DNA of 64,000 nucleotides from an uncultured Ardenticatenia bacterium (GTDB lineage Bacteria > Chloroflexota > Anaerolineae > 4572-78 > NAK82): positions 1 through 64,000 of the forward strand of contig CAKZLO010000074.1 of the NCBI GenBank assembly GCA_937127125.1. Direction: 5' to 3'. Shown piece after piece: positions 48,111-56,091 of this stretch. Both the position numbers and the translations under genes were made by a program. Below the pieces are notes generated by a model. It ran no database searches. It had not been told where the DNA came from and worked only from the letters and a program-made list of their open reading frames with translations. Within the stretch, counting starts at the first letter, position 1. The number at the start of each line of letters is the position of its first letter.

Positions 48111-48578
48111 CTATGAGGCGCTCTGTGCGGCGGTCTCTTCAGGCTCGATTACCACATTAATCTTGGCCACCACGTTAGCCATAAGATGTATCTCTACCTC
48201 ATGTTGACCGAGCTGACGCAACGGCTGGGCTATGATCTTACGCCGATCGACTTCCTGCCCGATGCGCTCCTGCAACGCCGCCGCCAGATCGGCGGTAGTG
48301 ATCGAACCATACAATTTGCCCTTTTCGCCTGCGCGTGCACGGAAGGTCAAGGTCAAACCGTCCAAGCGACGTGCTAATTCTTGAGCATCGTTCAGCTGTC
48401 GTTGCCGCTTGCGCTCTGTTGCCTGACGCAATGTCTCGATCTCCTTGAGGGAGCCCTCTGTCATACTACGCGCCAGCTTGCGGGGTATCAAAAAATTGCG
48501 TGCATAACCATCGGCCACCGAGACAACGCTGCCAGCGTGACCCAAATTTTCCACATCCTCCAACAGCAGTACTTTCAC
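48111..48578 (-). CDS. rplI: 50S ribosomal protein L9
   Basis: Two-domain ribosomal protein that binds 23S rRNA near the L1 stalk. 155 residues. N-terminal domain KVLLLEDVENLGHAGSVVSV and YARNFLIPRKLA, then the long connecting helix (LKEIETLRQATERKRQRQ) and the C-terminal domain (EKGKLYGSITTADLAAAL). I choose the GTG at 48578, which gives MKVLLLEDV as in other L9 proteins; the ATG at 48602 adds eight basic residues. No rpsF/ssb/rpsR neighbours are seen. Confidence 0.94.
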   Translation of the reverse strand: MKVLLLEDVENLGHAGSVVSVADGYARNFLIPRKLARSMTEGSLKEIETLRQATERKRQRQLNDAQELARRLDGLTLTFRARAGEKGKLYGSITTADLAAALQERIGQEVDRRKIIAQPLRQLGQHEVEIHLMANVVAKINVVIEPEETAAQSAS

Positions 48579-48787
48579 GGTACGCTTGCCTCGCTTTCTC
48601 ATAGGGTGCTACCAAGAGCATGAAGAGTTGTATAAAAACCATGGTACCCGTAATCTGTTCACTCGGCAAGCGCGGAGACCATGTAATTCGTAGCCTATAA
48701 GGTGGAACTTGTCGGTGTTGTTTGACGTCCACAAGGAAATGGTGTGGTTCTATATGGAGGTCTCGTTTCCACCTTGGGGGTTGCTTT

Positions 48788-48816
48788 TTGAGATGGGGTG
48801 TTATTCGTGTTATAAT
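48788..48816 (+). promoter_or_regulatory. Sigma-A promoter of the seven-gene lipoprotein/protease run
   Basis: -35 TTGAGA, 17-nt spacer, extended -10 TGTTATAAT. The predicted start near 48823 leaves about 42 nt before the first ATG (48865). No other good promoter or terminator was seen up to 55576. The 48603-48787 part of the gap shows no gene. Confidence 0.85.
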
Positions 48817-48864
48817 TTTTTTCACTTCTTCCGCTAGCCGAAAGGGTACAAACCGGTAGACACT

Positions 48865-49590
48865 ATGAATAAGAAATCCACTCTCTTGCTGCTTACTGTG
48901 GTTGTGCTCCTGATAGGTAGTGCTGGATGTGTGTTGACTGACACATTGTCCCGACGCCTGGGACGTCAGGCACGCACACCGCTCGCTCAAGTGTCGCGCA
49001 CGCCCAGGCCAACTTTCACTGCTACCCCGCCGTGGACAGCGACGCCGACGGACACTGCCACGCCGACAGCGACACCTACGCCTACGGTTACCCCCATTCC
49101 GACTGATACACCTATCCCAACAGACACTCCTACTCCGGAGCCGACAAACACCCCGAGACCGCGGCCAAAGCCACCTACAGACACACCCGCACCACCGCCT
49201 ACACCGGAGTACCCATTTGCAGTCGTTGAGATCAGTCCGCCTGAGTTTACCCGTACTACGAACCCGATGATCGTTGTGTTTGTTGCTATCACAGATCAGA
49301 ACAACACACCCCTTGGGGGCTACAGGGTGGTGGGGGATAGTGCTCAAGCACCCTATAATTCGCACGTCGAATCACCTCCGTCGTGTTATGATTGGTGCTC
49401 TACCAGCGGTGTGGGGGGGTACGTAAAGGCTGCGAATGTGAAGTTCGAGCCAGGTCCTTTCATTGATGGCACCTGGAACATCTACCTGGTTGACGGTGCA
49501 GGGCAGCAAGTGTCGCCAGTTGTGCCTCTCACCTATAGCACGGATCCCAATACGTGGCGTTGGGATTTCGTGTTCTTCAAACGAAAATAG
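48865..49590 (+). CDS. Thr/Pro-rich surface lipoprotein 1
   Basis: A 241-residue exported lipoprotein of unknown role. The signal peptide ends at lipobox GSAGC (about residue 22). A Thr/Pro-rich linker spans about 40-112 (repeats like TATPTDTATPTAT). The C-terminal domain of about 120 residues looks like a beta-sandwich with two Cys in CYDWC, then VKFEPGPFIDGTWNIYLVDG. The last part aligns by eye with lipoprotein 2 (VKFSPYTPGHYKAWLIKDG). First gene of the seven-gene run. Confidence 0.75.
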   Translation: MNKKSTLLLLTVVVLLIGSAGCVLTDTLSRRLGRQARTPLAQVSRTPRPTFTATPPWTATPTDTATPTATPTPTVTPIPTDTPIPTDTPTPEPTNTPRPRPKPPTDTPAPPPTPEYPFAVVEISPPEFTRTTNPMIVVFVAITDQNNTPLGGYRVVGDSAQAPYNSHVESPPSCYDWCSTSGVGGYVKAANVKFEPGPFIDGTWNIYLVDGAGQQVSPVVPLTYSTDPNTWRWDFVFFKRK

Positions 49591-49608
49591 CACGTAGCGG
49601 CGCAAAAC

Positions 49609-50319
49609 ATGAGACGTAACTTTATCCCTTGGTTCCTTGTGCTGGTTATGTTGGGCGGTTTGGGGTGCTCTGTGGGAACGCTGCTGGTGCGTGCACCCAC
49701 ACCAACGCCTCAGCCCACACGCACACCGCGGCCAACCTTTACCTTCACACCCAATTGGACGCCGACTCGCATGCCTACCGCGACAGCAACACCCACCCAG
49801 ACGCCCACTGAGACGCCGATCCCCACCGATACGGCAACACCCACGTTAGTGCCACAGGAGGTTTCTGAGCCGGAGGAACCGGTCGAGCTGCCACCTCAGG
49901 ACACGCCGACCCCAGAACCGCCTACAGCAACGCCTACGCCACCGTATCCTTTCACTACCGAGGTATTTGTCTTCGATACACAGGGGGCGTTGGAAACGCG
50001 CGTAACCGCTTACGTGGTCGAGGTGTTTGACGCCAGCACTGGCCACTTCAAAGACTTGTGGGATTACCAGATCAAGCTGATTGACCCGATGGGCGGCGAG
50101 CACCTGAGCAATATGTCTGGCGGCAAGAATCACACCGTTGGACCAGGACTGGGCAACGATCGCTGGTTCAATACTGAAGTCAAGTTTTCCCCTTACACAC
50201 CGGGTCACTATAAGGCATGGCTGATCAAAGACGGAGTGCAGCAGTCGCCAGTGGTTGAGTTTGATATGTCGCCTTCTCCGACGCAATATGTACACATTGA
50301 TTTCTTGTTGAAACACTAA
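49609..50319 (+). CDS. Thr/Pro-rich surface lipoprotein 2
   Basis: A 236-residue paralogue of its neighbours. Lipobox GGLGC (about residue 20), Thr/Pro linker to about residue 112, then a C-terminal domain with VFVFDTQGALETRVTAYVVEV, HYKAWLIKDGVQQSPVVEF. The ending shares the pattern 'no-Cys, QSPVV' with lipoprotein 1 (QVSPVVPL). Unknown function. 18 nt after lipoprotein 1. Confidence 0.75.
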   Translation: MRRNFIPWFLVLVMLGGLGCSVGTLLVRAPTPTPQPTRTPRPTFTFTPNWTPTRMPTATATPTQTPTETPIPTDTATPTLVPQEVSEPEEPVELPPQDTPTPEPPTATPTPPYPFTTEVFVFDTQGALETRVTAYVVEVFDASTGHFKDLWDYQIKLIDPMGGEHLSNMSGGKNHTVGPGLGNDRWFNTEVKFSPYTPGHYKAWLIKDGVQQSPVVEFDMSPSPTQYVHIDFLLKH

Positions 50320-50351
50320 CCTCCATCATCAGGAGATATCTCGGAACGAGG

Positions 50352-51068
50352 ATGAGAGCGAAGCGAAGACTCCTCTTGCTGGTAGTTGTCGTGTTAACAA
50401 TAGCGACTCTGGGATGTGCGTTGACAGAGCGGATGGCCGCAAGGCGCAGCACGCGATCCGTGACGGTGGCGCAGAAAGTTGCCACACGCACACCATTGCC
50501 GACTTTCACGCCAACCCCACCCGCGACGCCCACGCCGTTGCCCACATTAACGCCTACTAACACGCCTACCCCAACGCCGACACTCACTCCCACGCCGACC
50601 GATACGCCCACGCCAACCAACACGCCACGACCGAGGCCAAAACCCACGGAGCCACCGCCTCCTCCGGCAGAGCCGACACCTGAATATCAATTTTCGCCCG
50701 AGCCGTGGGAAGGGCAGTGGAATGGTGGTTTGGCGCAAATTCGAGGAAAAATTCGCGACCGCAACGGTCAACCAGTCAACGGATACTTTGTACAAGCGCG
50801 CTGCGGCGGCACTGTATTGGCTTCCAACCCGTCGGGTATTAATCTTTATGCCCCTGACAAGCCGTATGAACCTGGGGCTTACGATATGATCCTTAGCTCG
50901 CCGTTAGACCCGAATTCGATGTGTCGTTGGGAAGTGCGAGTAGTACAAGCCTCCAATTATGAAGAGGCAAAGAATCCGGGGGCACCTTCGCTCTCACCTG
51001 TAGGCTACTGTGACCTGAGCTGGGACGAAATGTCCATCTGTTTCGCTAACTGGCGCAAGAACTGGTGA
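50352..51068 (+). CDS. Thr/Pro-rich surface lipoprotein 3
   Basis: A 238-residue member of the same set. Lipobox TLGC (about residue 22), Thr/Pro linker (about 45-115), then a C-terminal domain with GGLAQIRGKIRDRNGQPVNGYFVQARC, which resembles carboxypeptidase-regulatory-like or Ig-like folds, and three further Cys. Its stop overlaps the GTG start of the protease gene. Unknown function. Confidence 0.75.
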   Translation: MRAKRRLLLLVVVVLTIATLGCALTERMAARRSTRSVTVAQKVATRTPLPTFTPTPPATPTPLPTLTPTNTPTPTPTLTPTPTDTPTPTNTPRPRPKPTEPPPPPAEPTPEYQFSPEPWEGQWNGGLAQIRGKIRDRNGQPVNGYFVQARCGGTVLASNPSGINLYAPDKPYEPGAYDMILSSPLDPNSMCRWEVRVVQASNYEEAKNPGAPSLSPVGYCDLSWDEMSICFANWRKNW

Positions 51069-53152
51069 CCGATAGACGCGAGCGCTATGATTCTATTATT
51101 ACTGGATTGCTGGTTGCAGCACTGGTAGTGCTGGCATGCCTGCTCAGTGGTGCTGGTGTATACTTCTCCTTGCGCTTAGCCCCGCTGTATCAAGCATACC
51201 TTCCCACTGCAACAGCGACGCCAACCCCTACGCCTCTCTCTTTGCCCACTCGTGTACCGTCACCTTCCCCCACGACGCTGCCAGCCGTCTCGGAAAAGGC
51301 CAAGTACACCTCGCTGGGAAGCCAGCCAGAAGGCGCCGGCCTATCGACTGAAGAACTGCTCAGTAAGGTCGAGATTCCAGTGCGCGATCGTTTGGCACTC
51401 GCGCGCCGCCTCAAACTTTCCGACACACCCATACCAGCTGTAGTCAACTCGGTGCCCCCTGTTTATCACATGGGTGAGCAACAGAGCTTCTGCGTCCTGG
51501 ATAGCGACGCGGTGCGTTATGAGTCCATCAACGCCACGCTGCGCTACATAGGCGACCACAGTTATTGGTGGATACAAGACGGTCACCAAGCAAGTGACGA
51601 GGCCATTGTGGCTTCAGCAAAGGAATTTGAGCAGCATATTTATCCCACTAATCGTGACTTCTTCGGCAGCGAATGGACCCCGGGCGTAGACAATGACCCG
51701 CGTATTCACATCTTCCTGGGCGACGTGCCCGGTGTAAGCGGCTATTTCTACAGTGCCAATGAGTATTCTCGTCTGATCAACCCATGTAGCAACGAAAAGG
51801 AAATGTTTTACATCAACATAGGTGCTGTGCCATTAGGAAGCCAAGATCTCTATGTTACTCTGGCGCACGAATTCCAGCATATGATCCACTGGCATCACGA
51901 CCCCAATGAGGAGACATGGATCAACGAAGGACTATCAAATCTTGCGGTGGAACTCAACGGCTACGAAACAACCGACATCACCTATGCCTTTAGCCGACAA
52001 CCTGATACGCAACTGAATGCCTGGGCGGATGCGCCAGAGAGCACTTTTCCTCATTATGCTGCCAGCTATCTTTTTACGAGCTATTTCCTAGAGCGCTTTG
52101 GTGAGGAGATTATGCGGGAGGTGGTGGCCGAGCCGGAGAATGGCATCGCCGGTCTCAACACAATCCTGGCACGCGCAAGACGGTCACCCCGCTTTGACGA
52201 CATTTTTGCCGATTGGGTGGTCGCCAACTATCTGGATGACACGACAACCGGACAGGGACAGTGGGGCTATCGGCGCCTGGATCCGCAGCCGGTGAGGATC
52301 GAAGCAGAACACAGCACCTATCCCGTTGAAATAGAAGGACAGGTGAACCAATATGCCACGGACTACTTCAGATTTGTCGGCGAAGGGGATCTCACCGTAG
52401 AGTTCGAGGGCAACACGCAAGTCAAAATCGCGCCCAATGATCCGCATAGTGGTACCTTCCAATGGTGGTCGAACCGGGGTGACGACTCGGATATGACACT
52501 GACGCGCTCATTTGACCTTTCCCAGGTGACCGAAGCGACATTGGAGTTCTGGCTCTGGTACGACATCGAAGCAGGTTGGGACTTTGCCTTTGTCGAGGTC
52601 TCTACTGATGGTGGGGAAACTTGGACTATTCTGCCTGGTCGCTACACCAGCACGGATAACCCCAGCGGCAACAGCTTTGGCGCGGCGTGGACTGGGATTT
52701 CCGGTGGCGGAGAGACGCCACAATGGGTGCACGAGCAGGTGGATCTCACGCCGTATGTGGGTCGGCAGGTGCAAGTACGGTTCGAGTATATTACCGATGA
52801 CGCGGTTAACCATGTAGGCCTGATGCTGGATGATATTGCCATCCCCCAAATCGGCTATTTTGATGATGTTGAGGCTGGGGATGGGGATTGGATAGCGCAT
52901 GGATTTGCGCGTGTGGACAATGTGCTGCCACAGCGTTATATAGTGCAGATCATTTATGAGGGAGAAACAGTGCAGGTTCAGCGCCTGACCCTCAATCACG
53001 CCAACCGTGGCCGGTTGACAATACCGGGGATGGGCAGGGCGCTTTCCAGTGTAGTGCTGGCGGTGAGTGGTGCAACCCCCTTCACAACTGAGCCAGCTCC
53101 ATACCGTATTCGCGCCAGTATAACGTCATTCGCCGACGGGGCAGACAGTTGA
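51065..53152 (+). CDS. Membrane-anchored HExxH metalloprotease (M6/immune-inhibitor-A-like)
   Basis: A 695-residue exported zinc peptidase. N-terminal membrane anchor (about 9-37, ITGLLVAALVVLACLLSGAG), a Thr/Pro linker, then a catalytic domain with LAHEFQHMIHWHHD (zinc His pair and Glu, about 267-271) and WINEGLSNLA giving the third ligand Glu. A MAM/immune-inhibitor-A-like beta-sandwich follows (TLEFWLWYDIEAGWDFAFVEVS, then VHEQVDLTPYVGRQVQVRFEY). The family assignment rests on these motifs; M6 or a nearby gluzincin clan. GTG start overlaps the previous stop. It may process or be displayed with the three lipoproteins. Confidence 0.8.
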   Translation: MTDRRERYDSIITGLLVAALVVLACLLSGAGVYFSLRLAPLYQAYLPTATATPTPTPLSLPTRVPSPSPTTLPAVSEKAKYTSLGSQPEGAGLSTEELLSKVEIPVRDRLALARRLKLSDTPIPAVVNSVPPVYHMGEQQSFCVLDSDAVRYESINATLRYIGDHSYWWIQDGHQASDEAIVASAKEFEQHIYPTNRDFFGSEWTPGVDNDPRIHIFLGDVPGVSGYFYSANEYSRLINPCSNEKEMFYINIGAVPLGSQDLYVTLAHEFQHMIHWHHDPNEETWINEGLSNLAVELNGYETTDITYAFSRQPDTQLNAWADAPESTFPHYAASYLFTSYFLERFGEEIMREVVAEPENGIAGLNTILARARRSPRFDDIFADWVVANYLDDTTTGQGQWGYRRLDPQPVRIEAEHSTYPVEIEGQVNQYATDYFRFVGEGDLTVEFEGNTQVKIAPNDPHSGTFQWWSNRGDDSDMTLTRSFDLSQVTEATLEFWLWYDIEAGWDFAFVEVSTDGGETWTILPGRYTSTDNPSGNSFGAAWTGISGGGETPQWVHEQVDLTPYVGRQVQVRFEYITDDAVNHVGLMLDDIAIPQIGYFDDVEAGDGDWIAHGFARVDNVLPQRYIVQIIYEGETVQVQRLTLNHANRGRLTIPGMGRALSSVVLAVSGATPFTTEPAPYRIRASITSFADGADS

Positions 53153-53892
53153 ATCTGAAACTTTCCGTTATCATTCCCGTGTACAATGAGGCTGCCACCC
53201 TGCGCGAGATCCTGAGTCGCGTTCGAAAAGTGGACATTGCCATCCAGGTTGACTTTGGCCCCTATAGTCATCTGGAGCAGCCGCTTCGCGTGGAGAAGGA
53301 ACTCATCGTGGTGGACGACGGTTCACGCGATGGTTCGCGCGAGATTATTCGGGAGGAGGAAACAGCCGGACACATCCGCGCCTTCTACCATTCCCACAAT
53401 CAAGGCAAAGGGGCAGCGGTGCGGACCGGCTTGCAACACGCCTCCGGCGATTTCATTGTGGTACAGGATGCCGACTTAGAATATGATCCGCGTGAGTATC
53501 GTGTTCTTTTACTACCGCTCCTGGAAGGACGTGCCCGGGTTGTCTATGGGTCGCGCTTCCGTGGTGGACCAACCAAGGCAATGTTCTTCACCCACATGTT
53601 GGGCAACCGTTTCCTCACCTTGGTCACAAATATCCTCTATGACTCAATCATCACCGATATGGAAACTTGCTACAAGTGCTTCTGCGCCGATGTGGTGCGT
53701 GGCATCCCGTTGAAGGCACGTGGCTTCGAGTTCGAGCCGGAGATCACTGCCAAGGTGCTCAAGCGCGGCTATCGCATTTATGAGGTACCAATTTCGTACA
53801 CCGGGCGTGAATTCCACGAGGGCAAGAAGATTAGCTGGCGCGATGGCTTCAAGGCACTTTGGACGCTTATCAAATATCGCTTTGTAGACTGA
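53149..53892 (+). CDS. GT2 glycosyltransferase, dolichol/polyprenol-phosphate sugar synthase-like
   Basis: A 247-residue GT-A enzyme. LSVIIPVYNEAATLREIL at the N-terminus, VVDDGSRDGSREII for nucleotide binding, FIVVQDADLEYDP with the metal-binding DAD, and ETCYKCFCADVVRGI plus FEFEPEITAKVLKRGYRIYEVPISY as in DPM1-type enzymes. These transfer a sugar from GDP/UDP to polyprenyl phosphate. No C-terminal membrane domain is present. Start is TTG at 53149, overlapping the protease stop. It might supply lipid-linked sugar for decorating the Thr-rich neighbours; this is inference. Confidence 0.85.
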   Translation: MNLKLSVIIPVYNEAATLREILSRVRKVDIAIQVDFGPYSHLEQPLRVEKELIVVDDGSRDGSREIIREEETAGHIRAFYHSHNQGKGAAVRTGLQHASGDFIVVQDADLEYDPREYRVLLLPLLEGRARVVYGSRFRGGPTKAMFFTHMLGNRFLTLVTNILYDSIITDMETCYKCFCADVVRGIPLKARGFEFEPEITAKVLKRGYRIYEVPISYTGREFHEGKKISWRDGFKALWTLIKYRFVD

Positions 53893-53894
53893 GT

Positions 53895-54848
53895 ATGCAA
53901 CAACCTGTCGTGGTGCTGGGCAATCCAGTGTTAGATTGCATACTAGAGGTGGAACAGCTACCGTCAGCACCTGGTGCGCGGTATGAAATACAAGCGCTGA
54001 GCATTGGGCCCGGTGGCGCAGCGAATATAATGATCGGGACTGTACGCCTGGGGTTGCCGGTCCAGGCACTTGGGGCGGTGGGCGATGATGTTCCTGGGCG
54101 GCGCCTGCTCCGCTGGCTTAGTGCAGAGGGAGTGGATGTGCAGTTCCTCACTAAAGTGTCTGGCAAACGCACAGCGCGTGTGTTTGTGTTGACCACGTCC
54201 CAAGGGATTCAATCTTTCCTCGGCTACCATCCTCCTACCAATGGCCCGTCAAGTCTTCCACCAGCTTGGCAAGAAGCGATTCAGCACGGGGTATCTTTCT
54301 ATTGCGATGGCTGGAGTTGTAGAAGTCTGGGCACAACCCTGGTGCGACAGGCCATGCAGACAGCAAAAGCTGCAGGTGTCCCGGTCTTTTTCGACCCAGG
54401 ACCACAAGTGCAACTCTGCGCCGCCAGTCAGCTGGCTGATCTCTTGCGCGAGACCACTGTACTGATGCTCACCGAGGAAGAAGCGCGCGTCTTGCTTCCG
54501 GGTGCACTCACGTTGCCAGATCTAGCTTCTGCCTTGCAAGCATATGGCCCTCAGCTGGTTGTGATTAAGCGTGGGGCTCTTGGCTGTTTGGTGCAGCGGG
54601 GTGACGAGGTGGTGCTCCACCCTGGCTTTACGGTTTCAGTGCGCGACACCACTGCTGCCGGCGATGCGGTGTCTGCTGCTATGTTGTTGGGTTGGTTGCG
54701 TCATTATGAGTTGCCACAGCTGGCTGTCCTGTTGAACGCCGCCGGTGCTGTCGCCGTGCAACGGCTAGGAGGCGGCTTCAATATGCCCCGTTTGGCTGAA
54801 ATCCAGGCCTTGTTGCAGCAGCATGGGAGAGCGACGGATTGGATGTGA
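53895..54848 (+). CDS. PfkB-family carbohydrate kinase
   Basis: A 317-residue ribokinase-like kinase. N-terminal VVVLGNPVLDCILEVEQLPSA and GPGGAANIMIGTVRLGLPV; C-terminal DTTAAGDAVSAAMLLGWL with the catalytic Asp (AAGD instead of GAGD). It is clearly different from the PfkB protein at 23095-24033. Substrate unknown. ATG at 53895, 2 nt after the GT2 stop; the 3' end overlaps the next gene by about 10 nt. Confidence 0.85.
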   Translation: MQQPVVVLGNPVLDCILEVEQLPSAPGARYEIQALSIGPGGAANIMIGTVRLGLPVQALGAVGDDVPGRRLLRWLSAEGVDVQFLTKVSGKRTARVFVLTTSQGIQSFLGYHPPTNGPSSLPPAWQEAIQHGVSFYCDGWSCRSLGTTLVRQAMQTAKAAGVPVFFDPGPQVQLCAASQLADLLRETTVLMLTEEEARVLLPGALTLPDLASALQAYGPQLVVIKRGALGCLVQRGDEVVLHPGFTVSVRDTTAAGDAVSAAMLLGWLRHYELPQLAVLLNAAGAVAVQRLGGGFNMPRLAEIQALLQQHGRATDWM

Positions 54849-55576
54849 AGAGGCGGGAGCTCGACAGGCATGCATGGCACAATTCGGATAGCGGCGTGCG
54901 CATGCGCTTGGAGCAGCCTGCTGTTACAGTGCTTTCCACTGCGGGCGTGTTGGTCGTTGCTGCCTATATCGCCACGCAAATGCTCTCTGACCTTATGAGC
55001 TTGAAAATCGCTTATGTCGCTTCGTTCAGCGTGGATGCTGGCACCTTCATTTATCCCTTTACCTTCACATTGCGCGATCTGGTACATAAGCTGCTGGGAA
55101 AACACCACGCGCGTGTCGTTGTCGTCAGTGCTGGCGTGATCAACCTGGCAATGGCGGGGTGTCTGGCTTTCGCAGCCTGGCTGCCGCCTGATCCTACATG
55201 GGCATTGCAGGCAGCTTTCGCAGCTGTTTTGGCGCCTACCTGGCGGATTGTCATCGCCAGTATTGTTGCTGAGGTTATCGCCGAGCTAATCGATACTGAG
55301 GTGTACAGCTTGTGGGTACGCTATGTGACACGACGTGTGCAGTGGTCGCGCGTACTGGTCAGCAACTTAGTGAGCATACCGGTGGATAGCTTGATCTTTA
55401 GCTGGTGTGCCTTCGGGCAGTGGGGGGGGGTATTGCCAGGAGGGCTTCCCGATGCCACAGTATGGGCAATCTTCTGGGCTAATGTACTTCTCAAGGGTGC
55501 TATGACTTTGGTGAGCCTACCTGGCATCTACGTAGTGCCTGAACGAAGGGATGCGAGAGAGTCATTGGCTGTGTGA
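54839..55576 (+). CDS. VUT/YhhQ-family transporter (queuosine precursor type)
   Basis: A polytopic membrane protein of up to 245 residues in the VUT (DUF165) family; YhhQ members import queuosine precursors such as preQ0/preQ1. Six or so membrane segments, with family features SFSVDAGTFIYPFTFTLRDLVHKLLG, AELIDTEVYSLW and the C-terminal SIPVDSLIFSWCAFGQWG. The acidic residue in the second of these is typical. The start is uncertain: TTG at 54839 (GGGAG upstream), GTG at 54845, or ATG at 54902. Last gene of the seven-gene run. Confidence 0.8.
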   Translation: MDVKRRELDRHAWHNSDSGVRMRLEQPAVTVLSTAGVLVVAAYIATQMLSDLMSLKIAYVASFSVDAGTFIYPFTFTLRDLVHKLLGKHHARVVVVSAGVINLAMAGCLAFAAWLPPDPTWALQAAFAAVLAPTWRIVIASIVAEVIAELIDTEVYSLWVRYVTRRVQWSRVLVSNLVSIPVDSLIFSWCAFGQWGGVLPGGLPDATVWAIFWANVLLKGAMTLVSLPGIYVVPERRDARESLAV

Positions 55577-55714
55577 TCTTTGTAAGAGCCACTTGATGCT
55601 TCAGAATTATCCTTCCAACATAGGCCATGCTGTGTCGGCGCCGGACCGAGACGCAACCTGGATGTGGTACATCCTGGAGATACTCCCGAATTGAATGGTG
55701 TAATGCTTAACAAA

Positions 55715-55764
55715 GAAGCAGTTGAAGTATAGTACTTGACAATGAAGTAGTTGAAGGGTATAAT
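55715..55764 (+). repeat. Direct repeat overlapping the sugar-ABC promoter
   Basis: GAAGCAGTTGAAGTATAGT (55715-55733) and GAAGTAGTTGAAGGGTATA (from 55744) are imperfect copies 29 bp apart; the second covers the spacer and -10 of the promoter. This is a plausible operator for a regulator of the transporter operon. No regulator gene is adjacent. Confidence 0.5.
55736..55764 (+). promoter_or_regulatory. Sigma-A promoter of the sugar-ABC operon
   Basis: -35 TTGACA, 17-nt spacer, -10 TATAAT; an exact consensus. Predicted start near 55771, leaving a leader of about 320 nt before the ATG at 56092. Confidence 0.92.
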
Positions 55765-55770
55765 GTAATT

Positions 55771-56091
55771 AAATATATCATTAACCTTGTAACACCACAC
55801 CGATTGATCTCTCATTGCTCCATTCCGAAAGGAGGTGAGGTACGTCGAACACTAGATTGCCAGTCGGCCAAAATCCTCCGCCAGCATATTGTTTAAGCTC
55901 TCCTCAGTAAATTTCTGCTTGTTTCAGGGAGTGGGTTGCCCGACCTATTGCGGCGAGGATTCAGGCTACCAGTGACCAGCGCAATGCCGCTGCTTGGTGT
56001 GGCGAAAGCCCGATAAGTATTGTATATGCATTGGACAAACTAGTCCAGGTTCCGTTTGTGTCATCAAGAGATCACATAAGGAGGATGTGCT
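55771..56091 (+). other. Long structured leader of the sugar-ABC operon
   Basis: No real ORF is seen. GTCGGCCAA (55863-55871) can pair with TTGCCCGAC (55936-55944, one mismatch), and AATCCTCCGCC (55872-55882) with GGCGAGGATT (55952-55961, one bulge). These pairings interleave, so both together would be a pseudoknot. A GGCGAAAGCC hairpin-like tetraloop lies further on. A textbook AAAGGAGGTGAGG at 55827-55840 has no usable ATG after it. It does not match a riboswitch class I know. Confidence 0.4.

Noticed and set aside
49000-49200. CRISPR-like short repeats
   Set aside because: The repeats are degenerate Thr/Pro codons (ACN CCN) within lipoprotein linkers, with no unique spacers.
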